Below, in pieces: positions 28,630 to 37,853 of a stretch of DNA of 64,000 bases (the stretch's first letter is position 1; each line of letters opens with the position of its first letter). Position numbers and translations under genes: made by a program. Origin of the DNA: Symmachiella dynata (lineage in GTDB: Bacteria > Planctomycetota > Planctomycetia > Planctomycetales > Planctomycetaceae); assembly GCF_007747995.1 (NCBI RefSeq), contig NZ_CP036276.1, positions 4,765,001-4,829,000 of the forward strand, given 5' to 3'. Below the pieces are notes generated by a model, which saw nothing but the letters and a program-made list of their open reading frames with translations, searched no databases and had not been told where the DNA came from.

Positions 28630-29229
28630 ATGACCAGTACAACTGTCGAACAAATTCTGGTGGTTCCCACGTCGTTGTTTCGCGAAATCGGATATTTCGA
28701 GGGACTCTCCACCAACCTTCAGCCGTATTTGGAAACGTTGCTCGACCCGATTCACACCAGCTATCAGCCGCGGGATGTGATGGAAGCGGACCCGGAATTT
28801 AAGCAGTTGATTCCGTACTGCATTTTCCAGCATGCGGGGGAGATTTTTTACTACACCCGTGGCGGCGGACAGGGGGAGAAGCGGTTGCACGCCAAACGCT
28901 CCATCGGCGTCGGCGGGCATGTTTCTTCCGTCGATGAAAACCAAGCGGATTCGCCTTACCTGGAAGGGATGCGGCGGGAGATTGAGGAAGAGGTGCATGT
29001 CGAGGCCCCCTATACGGATCGTTGTGTGGGCATGCTCAACGATGACAGCAACGATGTCGGCAAAGTCCACCTGGGAATCGTGCACGTTTTTGACCTCGAA
29101 GAACCAAAAATCCGCCCGCGTGAAAAAGACATGCTGGAAACCGGTTTCGCCTCACCGGAACAACTGTTGGCGGAGATTGATCAATTCGAGACCTGGTCCC
29201 AAATCTGTCTCAAAGCACTGTTTTCGTAG
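28630..29229 (+). CDS. Nudix-like phosphohydrolase
   Basis: This 199-residue protein carries a variant Nudix box: [11 protein letters not shown], then [15 protein letters not shown], where REIEEEV matches the metal-binding REUxEE core. The spacer between the first Gly and the RE is longer than in the standard box, and the last Gly is His. The region before it ([21 protein letters not shown]) fits a Nudix beta-strand. The substrate is unknown. GAAGGAG lies about 10 bases before ATG 28630; the GTG at 28612 overlaps that site and is unlikely. It may be co-transcribed with the unknown gene 32 bases downstream. Confidence 0.75.
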   Translation: MTSTTVEQILVVPTSLFREIGYFEGLSTNLQPYLETLLDPIHTSYQPRDVMEADPEFKQLIPYCIFQHAGEIFYYTRGGGQGEKRLHAKRSIGVGGHVSSVDENQADSPYLEGMRREIEEEVHVEAPYTDRCVGMLNDDSNDVGKVHLGIVHVFDLEEPKIRPREKDMLETGFASPEQLLAEIDQFETWSQICLKALFS

Positions 29230-29261
29230 TTCCGCCTGCTGGATCCCGACAAAGTCACCCC

Positions 29262-29858
29262 ATGCTTCACGCCAGCCAAACTCCAAAGCGCTGTGAAATC
29301 TCCACCGAGCAAATCCGTTTGGTGTGCGAACTGACTGCCGACCGCTGGCAACACACGTTCTCGGTCTCCACGGGGGGGAAATGGGTGGACGTTTTGTCCT
29401 CCCTCGAAGGGTCGCCTGAAGACGAATCGCCGGCCAGTCCGGTGTTTCAGGAACTTTTGCTGGATGAGAAAAACGCGCAGTTGACCGAAGTCCAAATGTT
29501 CGGCCGCTCCGGCAAATGCCTGTATGCCGTGGCTGTGGGCATGAATACCGAGACAAAAATCCTCGATTTCGATGTCTCGGCGCGGTTTGTGGGAGCTGAG
29601 ATGCCCAAGCGGGTCACCAGTTCCTACGCTGGGGGGGATTGGGCCGTTGCGGAAACATCGCCCCCTGTTGCGACCGAGGCACAATCCGGCTTGCAGTTAG
29701 CGATTCTGGACGTTCCGGGCATGCCGCCCTGTGAAGCCCATTGGTTCCCAACAACAGGCCTGAAAATAGGTTACGGGGACCTTTCCGGCGTTCCGACAAC
29801 AACAGGCGGAACAACGATCCGCTGGCAATACCAGGTTTCCTGGGCCGCGCTCTCTTGA
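29262..29858 (+). CDS. Hypothetical protein (198 aa)
   Basis: I do not recognise this protein. It looks globular and beta-rich (ADRWQHTFSVS, KWVDVLSSLEG, TTIRWQYQVSWAA), with two cysteines in the first half and no signal peptide or membrane segment. It starts 32 bases after the Nudix-like gene, probably in the same transcript. The start ATG at 29262 has no strong ribosome site; translational coupling is possible. Confidence 0.6.
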   Translation: MLHASQTPKRCEISTEQIRLVCELTADRWQHTFSVSTGGKWVDVLSSLEGSPEDESPASPVFQELLLDEKNAQLTEVQMFGRSGKCLYAVAVGMNTETKILDFDVSARFVGAEMPKRVTSSYAGGDWAVAETSPPVATEAQSGLQLAILDVPGMPPCEAHWFPTTGLKIGYGDLSGVPTTTGGTTIRWQYQVSWAALS

Positions 29859-29987
29859 TTTCAGGCGGCCGATACTTCAAAATTCCCGCACGCGTGTTGA
29901 AAACCTAATATCGCGACACAGGTTTCGACTGATCGCCGCCAAGGGATGGCGCCACATCAGTCCGACAGAACATATTGAAGGCAGACA

Positions 29988-30764
29988 ATGACTATTGAAG
30001 CGGCCGAGCAACTCAAACGGGAATTCACCGACAAGTACGTTGTTGTCGAAGCAGGCGTGCCGGAATTATTGCGGTTCGCGTCACGGACAGGTCTCGTCAA
30101 AACGGTCAACATGAGTGGCCGCGCACTGGTCGAATTCGACGGCGGCGAGGATATCACCTGGTACGATATCGACCCCAGCTATCTGAAGGTCGTGGACAAG
30201 CCCGAACCCAAAAAAGCCGCTGCCCCTGCGAAAAAAGCAGCTCCGGCCGGCAAAGCCGCTGCGGCGAAACCAGCCGCCAAGAAGGGCATGAGCCCCTTGG
30301 AAATGGCACGCGCCCAAGGCGCTGGTGGAAAAGCTGCTGCTCCGAAGGGTGACAAACCGCTCTCACCGCTGGAACGCGCCCGCATGGAAGGTGCCGCGGG
30401 CGGGGGAAGCAAGACGGCCGAGAAAAAGCCGGCTGCAAAACCAGCAGCCGCTGGCAGCGACAAACCGCTTTCCCCATTGGAGCGTGCCCGCATGGAGGGC
30501 GCAGCTGGTTCGGGTGGAAAAGCTGCTCCGGCCAAAAAACCAGCTCCGGCCGGCGACGGTGGGAAACCGCTCTCCCCGTTGGAACGGGCACGGATGGAAG
30601 GGGCCGCTGGATCGAAATCCAGCGAACCGGTCGCGGAGGAAGCCCCGGCTGCTGAAGCAGAAGAAGTCAAAGCCCCCGCCGCCAAAGCCCCCACAACAGG
30701 TGCGGACGGTAAACCGCTCTCCAAAATCGAACTCGCCCGCCAACAAGGCGCGTTTAAGGGTTAG
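29988..30764 (+). CDS. Multivalent repeat-motif protein with SH3-like N-terminus
   Basis: This 258-residue protein has a folded-looking N-terminal domain (about 12-68; VEAGVPELLRF, GRALVEFDGGEDITWYDI, small beta-barrel or KOW/SH3-like character). A Lys/Ala/Pro-rich, probably disordered tail follows. Five copies of a short motif sit in the tail: MSPLEMARAQGA (101-112), PLSPLERARMEGAA (124-137, 160-173 and 194-207) and PLSKIELARQQGA (243-255). The motifs look like short amphipathic helices spaced by flexible linkers. No family function is known to me. Multivalent binding to one partner is an inference from the repeat layout. It stands alone, with a palindromic repeat 38 bases after its stop. 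Confidence 0.8.
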   Translation: MTIEAAEQLKREFTDKYVVVEAGVPELLRFASRTGLVKTVNMSGRALVEFDGGEDITWYDIDPSYLKVVDKPEPKKAAAPAKKAAPAGKAAAAKPAAKKGMSPLEMARAQGAGGKAAAPKGDKPLSPLERARMEGAAGGGSKTAEKKPAAKPAAAGSDKPLSPLERARMEGAAGSGGKAAPAKKPAPAGDGGKPLSPLERARMEGAAGSKSSEPVAEEAPAAEAEEVKAPAAKAPTTGADGKPLSKIELARQQGAFKG

Positions 30765-30802
30765 GTCCGCGCCACAGCTTGATTTGGGGAGTTGTGTGAC
30801 AT

Positions 30803-30870
30803 TTGGCTTTGCCGGTGCAAATCCAAATCTGGATACCACCGACAAAACAATGGCAAAGCCAGTGGCACCC
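30803..30870. repeat. Paired palindromic repeat, empty-site copy
   Basis: TTGGCTTTGCCGGTGC (30803-30818) and AATGGCAAAGCCAGTGGCAC (from 30849) are inverted copies separated by about 30 bases. The whole element aligns with 54062-54126 plus 55652-55661, where the IS4 element interrupts it: both share GTGCAA after the first arm and AAAACA before the second. This copy has no insertion. Confidence 0.85.
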
Positions 30871-31110
30871 CACGGCGAGCCCTCACGCAACCAATGCACG
30901 CGGCGCTCCGCAGAGTCTCGTGGGCAAGGACAGCTGAAATTGCTGCGTCTTGTGCCTACGGCACACCGATTGCCGTTGGCAATCGCTGCCACCCTGTGAT
31001 TGTTTCCCCACGGCGGCGAAATGCAATTTATTGCTCCGGGAACGAGGCCGGGGGTGAGGGCCCGCTAACCCAAACGGGGCCCCACCAATAGCTCGTCATG
31101 CACGGAACGA
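30871..31110. other. Intergenic region
   Basis: No gene is evident between the palindromic repeat and the end of the convergent thioredoxin gene. It includes CCGGGGGTGAGGGCCCGC (31052-31069), resembling a fragment of the REP-like element at 1088-1122. Confidence 0.35.
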
Positions 31111-31593
31111 CTATTTCGTTGTCGTCGTTTTTTCAGCGGAGACTTGTCGCAGTTTTTGGTGCATGCGCAAGGCGGTCCGCAAGTTTTTCGCATAGCTTTC
31201 CGATTTTTGGTAGCCGACGATGTTGGCCAGCATATCGGCGTCGGAATTGACGACGATTGTTGCCGGCAGCGATTTCACCTTGAGGATTTTAGCGGCCTCC
31301 TCGTCCTTTTCCAGATCCAGCTTCACCGCGATAAAGTTGCTGTTGATGAACTTCGCCATATTGGCTTCGTTCAGCGTCTCTCGTTCCAACTTGTGGCAGA
31401 AGAAACACCAATCGGCACCGAAGACCAACAGGATCGGTTTGCCGGTTTTGAGAGATTGCTTGTGCGCTGCCGTGAGGTTGGGTTGCCAATCCACTTTTTT
31501 GGCCGCTGCTTTATCAGCGGCTGTAACGGCGGTGGTCGCGGTCAAGCAGACGAGTAGTGCCAAACAGAATTTGGCCAGTGGGCGTCGATCCAT
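31111..31593 (-). CDS. Exported thioredoxin-fold protein
   Basis: This 160-residue protein has a signal peptide (positively charged MDRRPLAK, then a hydrophobic stretch to about residue 26, TAVTAAD cleavage region) and a thioredoxin fold with ADWCFFCHKLE (CFFC at 63-66). LPATIVV supplies the cis-proline before the fourth strand. It should act as a disulfide reductase or oxidoreductase outside the cytoplasm, like Thioredoxin_7 or DsbD-gamma proteins. Two ATGs lie close together; GGGG abuts the one at 31602, so I prefer 31593. The neighbouring minus-strand regulator ends the region on the other side. Confidence 0.87.
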   Translation of the reverse strand: MDRRPLAKFCLALLVCLTATTAVTAADKAAAKKVDWQPNLTAAHKQSLKTGKPILLVFGADWCFFCHKLERETLNEANMAKFINSNFIAVKLDLEKDEEAAKILKVKSLPATIVVNSDADMLANIVGYQKSESYAKNLRTALRMHQKLRQVSAEKTTTTK

Positions 31594-31954
31594 GACAGTC
31601 ATCCCCTGGGTAGGTCTCAACGAAGAATAAATATCGGTAAGCGCCCCTCGGCCCGCGCGGCATCTCATTTCGCGACAGTGGTGGGGACATGCATTCCGGT
31701 TATGCACTCTATATCGGTGCGCACGGTGGCAAGGCTGTGTGAGAATCTTCACCAAGAGGGTGGGAAATGCGGAAACAGGGCGAAAAGCTGGTGATCTTTG
31801 GAGAAATCACCTCGGTTGCCAACGTTTTAGGAGGGAGCGGCGATCGCGTGCGCTTATCCTAAAATGTGAGGGTGCATGCGCATCTGTCCTCTAGCGGAGT
31901 CGGAAGTTGCGAGGGTAGGCGCGGGGTAGCGTTTGCCCGACGGAATGTGCCAGC

Positions 31955-33307
31955 CTAAACCTCAATCCCCAAATCCTCAATCTTGCGATACAAGCTCGAC
32001 AGTCCCAGCCGCAGTCGTTTGGCGGCTTCGCGTTTGTCGGGGCATTGGCGTAGGACTCGGGAGATGTGGAGGCGTTCGTAGTGTTCGCGGGCCGAGCGGA
32101 GGTCGTCGGTGGCGGGCAATAGTTGGCCCACGCCCAAGAGATCCGGCGGCAGGTCCTGCGGGCGGATTTGGGTCCCTTCGCACATGATCACGGCTCGTTC
32201 GATGGCGTTGTCGAGTTGCCGGACATTGCCTTTCCAGCGGGCCGACATCAGTAGCCGCATGGTTTCGCTGTCGACGCCGCTGACCCGTTTGCCCATTTTG
32301 GCCGTATGTTTGCCGAGAAACGAATCGACCAGTTCGGGGATATCGTCCAGGCGTTCGTGGAGCGGCGGGATCCGCATTTTTACGCCATTGAGTCGGTAGA
32401 ACAAATCTTCCTGAAAGCGCCCCTCGGAAACTTCCTGGGCCAAGTCGCGGGTTGTGGAAGCGACGATGCGGGCGGAGATGGATTGCGGTTCGACGCCGCC
32501 GAGCGGAACGACTTCTTGATGTTCGATCACGCGCAACAATTTGGCCTGCGTCCCTAAAGGAAGTTGGGCGACATCATCGAGAAAGACGGTCCCTTCGCCG
32601 GCGTGGTGGAACACGCCTTGTTGGTCGGACTCCGCTCCGGCAAAGGCGCCTTTGCGATGGCCGAAGAGTTGGCTTTCCAGCAACTCAACCGGCATGGTTG
32701 CGCAGTTGGCAGCCAGGAAACGTTCCGAGGCATTCGGTCCGGCGCGATGGATGGCGCGGGCAAAGAGTTCCTTACCCGTGCCGCTTTCTCCCTCCAACAG
32801 CACGTTGGAGCGCGTGACCGCGATTTTACGGATTGATGCCTGGGCTTCGCGGATGGGGATGCTGCTGCCGACGATTTCGCCAAAGGAGTCTTGCCGTGAT
32901 AATTCGCGGCGCAAGGCTTGGTTCTCAACGTACAACTGCCTGAACCGAAACAGCCGGTCGATTTTGTGACGCAAGTCCTCGAATAAGACCGGTTTGACGA
33001 GGTAGTCGGCTGCCCCGGCGTGAAACGCCTCGACCGCATTTTCGACGGTGGCGTAAGAGGTGATCACCAGCACAAACAGGTTGGGATCGAGTTGTTGCAA
33101 CCGCCTGAGCAACGCGATGCCGTCGCCGTCGGGGAGCTGCACGTCGCACAGCGCCACTTGAAAGTCGCGTTGCTGCGCCAGGGCGAGTGCCTCGCCGACG
33201 TTGGCCGCCTCAGCTACGTCGAATCCTTCGCTGGTGAGAAACTCGCTGAGTGTCGTGCGAATCACGACCTCGTCTTCGACGATCAAAATTGCGGGTAATT
33301 TTTTCAC
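31955..33307 (-). CDS. NtrC-type sigma-54 response regulator
   Basis: This 450-residue regulator has a receiver domain (phospho-acceptor Asp55 in LCDVQLPDGDG, Lys105 in YLVKPV), a sigma-54 AAA+ domain and a C-terminal Fis-type HTH (KREAAKRLRLGLSSLYRKIE). Walker A is GESGTGKE near residue 171. The GAFTGA loop is altered to GAFAGA (about 216-221) and Walker B reads TVFLDDVAQL instead of LFLDEI. It overlaps the histidine kinase gene by 4 bases (ATGA) and is its partner. Regulated genes are unknown. Confidence 0.94.
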   Translation of the reverse strand: MKKLPAILIVEDEVVIRTTLSEFLTSEGFDVAEAANVGEALALAQQRDFQVALCDVQLPDGDGIALLRRLQQLDPNLFVLVITSYATVENAVEAFHAGAADYLVKPVLFEDLRHKIDRLFRFRQLYVENQALRRELSRQDSFGEIVGSSIPIREAQASIRKIAVTRSNVLLEGESGTGKELFARAIHRAGPNASERFLAANCATMPVELLESQLFGHRKGAFAGAESDQQGVFHHAGEGTVFLDDVAQLPLGTQAKLLRVIEHQEVVPLGGVEPQSISARIVASTTRDLAQEVSEGRFQEDLFYRLNGVKMRIPPLHERLDDIPELVDSFLGKHTAKMGKRVSGVDSETMRLLMSARWKGNVRQLDNAIERAVIMCEGTQIRPQDLPPDLLGVGQLLPATDDLRSAREHYERLHISRVLRQCPDKREAAKRLRLGLSSLYRKIEDLGIEV

Positions 33308-34704
33308 GGTGTTGTCATTTCCGTTCTAACGGCTTCTGATTCCAAGACATCAGGATGCGCGCGGACGACTTCGCAGGTCACATACACGACGAATGTCGTT
33401 CCCGCCGAAGAACTCTCGCGCAGTTCAATCCGTCCCTCGCCGGCCTGCTCAATGATTCCGCGGCAAACAAATAATCCCAAACCGGTGCCGGTCTCTTTGG
33501 TCGTAAAATACGGTTGAAAAATCCGCTGTTGGTTCTCCGCGGAAATTCCATGACCGTCGTCGCTGATGGCAACTTCGATTGTGCCATCCTTCAGTTGTGT
33601 GGAGATTTCGATCGTCCCGCCCTCGTCGGTGGCATCCATCGCGTTGAGGATCAAATTCAACAGGATTTGCACCAATTGATCCCGCGCTGCCCGCAACAAG
33701 GGGATCCCCTCAGCGTAGCGAGTAACGATCTTTTTTCCTTTTTTGCGTTTGTAGTACTTGGCGATATTTAAAGCGGCATCAATGATTTCGTGGATGTCGC
33801 ATTTCGATTTTTGTGTGGTGGCCGGGCGGCTGAAATCGACCAATTCCCGCAAAGTGCGTTGGATCCGTCGCAATTGATCATCGACCAGGCTCAGTTTTTC
33901 GCGGGTGTATTCATCGGTCGGTCGACGATTGAGCATTTGCACTAACGAACTGATGGCCGCCAATGGGTTGCCGACTTCGTGCGCGATGCCCGCTGCCAAC
34001 AGGCCGAAAGCGGCATGCTTCTCCTGCTGGACTAATTGGGCCTGCGACTCCTGGAGTTCCTGTGTCCGCTCGGCGATCCGTTGCTCCAGCAGCAATTGAT
34101 TTTGCGTCAATTTGTCGTTCATCTGCCGGAGCCGGCCGCCGGCGTTTTGCAATAATCCCCCCAACGAGGTTCCCGCCCAAGTCACCCACCCCATGAAAAT
34201 CAACATCAACAACAACGTTTCGCCAGACCCAGCCACCAGATGCATGCCCCCATCGGGACCGGGAACGCGATTGACCAGGACCAGCGTCGCAAAACTCAAA
34301 CTGTGTAGCGTAAAGGTTGAATAGGTCAGCCACCGCGAATAACGCAGGGCGAAAACCAGCAAGGACAAAAAGTAGTAATACCGGAAGGGACTTTCGGCCC
34401 CTTGATCAAAATAACACAGCAGGCCAATAAAAACGGCTTCCATCACCGCCACGATCAAGGGCGCCCTGCTGAGAAAGACTCTTCCGCGAATGCTCCAGAC
34501 GGTATCCAACAGCGCATAGACGGCCCCCAGCGTGAGGATGGCGTTCATGACCGCGTGATTGTGGATATCCCGTTCCAGCACGTTCACCAGCGCGTACCCC
34601 ACACACAAACCGAACCAGCGAATGCGGACGGTGATCGTCTCGGCGGCTAGATCCCACCGGGGAGTATCGTTGGATGTGCGGCCCAAGGCCTCGTCGTGAC
34701 TCAA
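33304..34704 (-). CDS. Membrane sensor histidine kinase
   Basis: This 466-residue kinase has about six predicted membrane segments (roughly residues 28-180). A coiled-coil linker follows (QLLLEQRIAERTQELQES), then a dimerisation helix with the phospho-acceptor His242 in AAGIAHEVGNPLAAI. The ATPase domain has ILNLILNAMDAT (N box), ISDDGHGI (G1) and TGTGLGLFV (G2). There is no periplasmic sensor domain of note, so the signal may be sensed within the membrane. It is translationally coupled to the downstream sigma-54 regulator and diverges from glgA across 192 bases. Confidence 0.94.
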   Translation of the reverse strand: MSHDEALGRTSNDTPRWDLAAETITVRIRWFGLCVGYALVNVLERDIHNHAVMNAILTLGAVYALLDTVWSIRGRVFLSRAPLIVAVMEAVFIGLLCYFDQGAESPFRYYYFLSLLVFALRYSRWLTYSTFTLHSLSFATLVLVNRVPGPDGGMHLVAGSGETLLLMLIFMGWVTWAGTSLGGLLQNAGGRLRQMNDKLTQNQLLLEQRIAERTQELQESQAQLVQQEKHAAFGLLAAGIAHEVGNPLAAISSLVQMLNRRPTDEYTREKLSLVDDQLRRIQRTLRELVDFSRPATTQKSKCDIHEIIDAALNIAKYYKRKKGKKIVTRYAEGIPLLRAARDQLVQILLNLILNAMDATDEGGTIEISTQLKDGTIEVAISDDGHGISAENQQRIFQPYFTTKETGTGLGLFVCRGIIEQAGEGRIELRESSSAGTTFVVYVTCEVVRAHPDVLESEAVRTEMTTP

Positions 34705-34896
34705 AACAGCTCCAGATTTGTGCGGACAAACTCTCCTATTTTTTTATTATAGATGAGTCGCCATCGGTTGGTAGCGTTAAAAGAGGGTAGTTTTAGGCTT
34801 CAACTGGCAGTCCCGGCAGAATAGTCGGCGCTGCGACGTTCTGGTAAACTCCCGCTCGCACGATGCTACCGTTTCACTTCTCCGAGAAATTGATCG

Positions 34897-36402
34897 ATGA
34901 ATATCGTAATCGCTACGTCAGAGGCCGTTCCCTTTGCCAAAACGGGTGGATTGGCCGATGTGACCACGGCACTGGCCAAGGCGTTGCAGGAATTGGGGCA
35001 TGATGTCTCGCTGTTCTTGCCCTATTATCAACAAAAACAATCCACCGGCGCCGCTGCGGACTTTCCGATGACCTCGACAGGATTCGACTTGTCGGTCCCG
35101 ATTGGCGGAAAAACTCGGGGCGGACGGGTGCTCCGCACAGAGCTGCCCGACTCCGACGTCGGTGTGTACCTCATCGATCAACCGCTCTATTTCGACCGTC
35201 CAGAACTGTACACCGAAAATAATGCCGACTATCAGGACAATTGCGAACGGTTCGTCTTCTTTTCTCGTGCGGTCCTGGAAGCAGCACGCATGCTCGATTT
35301 GCGGCCCGATGTCGTGCATGCCAACGATTGGCAGACGGGACTGATCCCAGCGCTGCTCAAATTGGAATACTCCAAGACTGCGGAGTTCGCACAAACCGGC
35401 TCGGTGCTCACGATTCACAATTTGGCCTTTCAAGGGCAGTTTTGGCATTGGGACATGCTGCTGACCGGATTGGACTGGAAGCATTTCAATTGGAAGGAAA
35501 TGGAATTCTACGGCCATCTGAATCTGCTAAAAACCGGCATCGCCTTTAGTGACTACATCACCACCGTCAGTCCCACGTACGCGCAGGAGATTCAAGGGGA
35601 AGCCAACGGCGCGGGGTTGGATTCGGTTCTCACGCATTGCGCCGACCGATTGGTGGGGATCCTCAACGGGGTAGATATGTCGCAATGGAATCCCAAAATC
35701 GATCCGCATCTCGCGCAGAATTACGATGCCGCAACCGTCGCCGACGGGAAACCCGCCTGCAAAGCCGCTTTGCAAGAACGGATGGGACTGCCGCAGCGGG
35801 CCGAGACACCGGTCTTGGGCATGGTGTCGCGGATGGCGGACCAAAAAGGATTCGATATCATCGCCGGTTGCATCGATGACATCTTGGCCCAGGATCTGCA
35901 ATTGGTATTTTTGGGCACCGGCGATGCGAAATACGAGGAGTATCTCACGCAACTGGCCGCGAAGTCTCCCGACAAGGTCGCCGTGACGGTTGGCTTCAAC
36001 GAAGCACTGGCGCACCAGATCGAAGCGGGCAGTGATATGTACCTGATGCCGAGTCGGTTTGAACCGTGTGGGCTGAATCAGATGTATAGCTTAGTGTACG
36101 GCACGGTCCCGATTGTTCGGGCTGTGGGGGGGTTAGCGGATTCGGTCGTGGATGCGACGCCGGAGAACGTGCGGTCCGGCACCGCCAACGGGTTTTCGTT
36201 TGTGGACTATCGCCCGGAGGCGCTCGCATCGGCGCTGCAACGTGCATTAGCCGCCTACCAGGATCGACAACAATGGCGGCAATTGGTCGCTACTGGGATG
36301 TCGGCCGATTGGTCTTGGCAAAACAGTGCTCGTCGCTATGTCGACGTCTATCAACAAGCAATCCAACGTCAGGGGATCATGGCTGCGACAACGGCTGAAT
36401 AG
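34897..36402 (+). CDS. glgA: Glycogen synthase (ADP-glucose)
   Basis: GlgA adds glucose from ADP-glucose to the growing alpha-1,4-glucan of glycogen. The 501-residue GT5 protein has the KTGGL motif at residues 15-19 for the donor diphosphate, VVHANDWQTGLIP, LTIHNLAFQG and the C-terminal SRFEPCGLNQMYSL and AVGGLADSV. The length matches bacterial GlgA (about 480-500). The start MNIVIATSEAVPFAK is standard. No other glycogen genes are adjacent. The histidine kinase gene lies divergently upstream. Confidence 0.95.
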   Translation: MNIVIATSEAVPFAKTGGLADVTTALAKALQELGHDVSLFLPYYQQKQSTGAAADFPMTSTGFDLSVPIGGKTRGGRVLRTELPDSDVGVYLIDQPLYFDRPELYTENNADYQDNCERFVFFSRAVLEAARMLDLRPDVVHANDWQTGLIPALLKLEYSKTAEFAQTGSVLTIHNLAFQGQFWHWDMLLTGLDWKHFNWKEMEFYGHLNLLKTGIAFSDYITTVSPTYAQEIQGEANGAGLDSVLTHCADRLVGILNGVDMSQWNPKIDPHLAQNYDAATVADGKPACKAALQERMGLPQRAETPVLGMVSRMADQKGFDIIAGCIDDILAQDLQLVFLGTGDAKYEEYLTQLAAKSPDKVAVTVGFNEALAHQIEAGSDMYLMPSRFEPCGLNQMYSLVYGTVPIVRAVGGLADSVVDATPENVRSGTANGFSFVDYRPEALASALQRALAAYQDRQQWRQLVATGMSADWSWQNSARRYVDVYQQAIQRQGIMAATTAE

Positions 36403-36499
36403 TCGACAGGCCCCACCGATTCGGGTATCGTGATATATTGATTCCCCCCGAAGGGCTACCACGGCCTTCGACACGATAATCCCCCGATTGAGGACTCTC

Positions 36500-37798
36500 A
36501 TGAGACACAGCCAAACCTCGCGCCGCGATTTTCTGAAAACTTCTGCTCTGGGAACCGCCCTATGGGTCAGCGGGACTCAAGGGCTGCAAGCTGCCAAGTC
36601 TCCGAACGAAAAGCTCAATCTTGGTGTGATCGGCGTGGGCGGTCGTGGCCGAGCGAATTTGAACAACGTGGCCACTGAAAACATTGTCGCCCTGTGCGAC
36701 GTCGACGACACACGGTTGGGGCAGGCGGCGGAAAACCACAAGTCGGCCAAGAAATATGCCGACTACCGCGAATTGTTGCAGCAGGAAGATCTGGACGGCG
36801 TGGTGATCGCCACGCCGGACCATCACCACGCTCCGGCCGCCATTCGTGCGTTACGACGGGGGCTTCCCGTCTATTGCGAAAAACCGCTGACGCACACCGT
36901 CCGCGAAGCCCGTTTGCTGACCGAAACCGCACGCAAGATGGGTGTCGCCACGCAAATGGGGACGCAAAATCACGAACATCCCGGCTACGTGAAGATGATC
37001 GATTTGGTGAAGCAAGGCACCATCGGCCCGGTCCGCGAAGCCCACGTCATCACCGACCGTCCGGGCCGATGGTGGAAACAAGGACAAACCGTCCCGCAAG
37101 ATCAGCCGGCGGTTCCCAAGGACCTGCATTGGGATCTGTGGTTGGGACCGGCAGCGGAACGGGCTTACAGTCCCGCCTACGTCCCCTTCGCTTGGCGGGG
37201 TTGGTGGGATTTTGGTTGCGGTGCGATTGGCGACATGGCCATCCACCTGATGGATCCGGTCTTCATGGCACTCAATCTGGGCGGACCGGTCAAGGTGACG
37301 TCGACGGGTCCCGCGGTGTTGCCTGCCAGCGGTCCGACGGAAATGATCACCAAGTTTGAATTTGCCGCCCGGGGTGATCTGCCCCCCTGCACCATCTATT
37401 GGTACGAAGGTGAAGCCCGGCCGACCGGTGAGGTCGCAGAACGGTTGCCGATGAATGGCAGTTTGCTGATCGGCGACGACGGACAAATTGCCTGCCCGCA
37501 TGGGAAATATCCGACGTTGTTCACAGGGGATGAGAAGAAAGACCTCACTCCGGAGAATGCCGAGACGTTCTCCCAGACGCACCATCATCAACAATGGATT
37601 ACCGCCTGCAAAACCGGCAGCCCGACCGGCAGCAACTTTGACTACGCCGGCCCGTTCACCGAAATCGTGCTGTTGGGTAACGTGGCTTACCGCACCGGGG
37701 AAATGGTTCACTATGACCCGCAGAGCATGAAGATCACCAACAACGCGCAGGCGAACGATTTGTTGGACAAGGAATATCGTGCGGGGTGGGAAGTGTGA
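36500..37798 (+). CDS. Exported Gfo/Idh/MocA oxidoreductase (Tat signal)
   Basis: This 432-residue NAD(P)-dependent oxidoreductase has a twin-arginine signal (SRRDFLKTSALG, Arg8-Arg9). The Rossmann motif LGVIGVGGRGRANL, VIATPDHHH and the EKP motif in YCEKPLTHT follow. The C-terminal half includes WDFGCGAIGDMAIHLMDP, typical of planctomycete paralogues. It should oxidise or epimerise a sugar or cyclitol, in the periplasm-like space after folding with its cofactor. The start at 36500 has GAGGA 6 bases upstream; a TTG 12 bases earlier is less likely. The ThuA-like gene follows 55 bases on, a common pairing in planctomycetes. Confidence 0.92.
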   Translation: MRHSQTSRRDFLKTSALGTALWVSGTQGLQAAKSPNEKLNLGVIGVGGRGRANLNNVATENIVALCDVDDTRLGQAAENHKSAKKYADYRELLQQEDLDGVVIATPDHHHAPAAIRALRRGLPVYCEKPLTHTVREARLLTETARKMGVATQMGTQNHEHPGYVKMIDLVKQGTIGPVREAHVITDRPGRWWKQGQTVPQDQPAVPKDLHWDLWLGPAAERAYSPAYVPFAWRGWWDFGCGAIGDMAIHLMDPVFMALNLGGPVKVTSTGPAVLPASGPTEMITKFEFAARGDLPPCTIYWYEGEARPTGEVAERLPMNGSLLIGDDGQIACPHGKYPTLFTGDEKKDLTPENAETFSQTHHHQQWITACKTGSPTGSNFDYAGPFTEIVLLGNVAYRTGEMVHYDPQSMKITNNAQANDLLDKEYRAGWEV

Positions 37799-37801
37799 TT
37801 T

Positions 37802-37813
37802 AGTAGGCAGTAG
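37802..37813. repeat. Short CAGTAGG-type repeat
   Basis: GATTTAGTAGGCAGTAG (from 37797) sits right after the oxidoreductase stop codon. The same 17 bases recur at 60268 and contain the heptamer of the thiG-thiS array. Confidence 0.7.
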
Positions 37814-37853
37814 ATTATTGCTTTTATCATCAAATACCTAGGGATTAATTATT

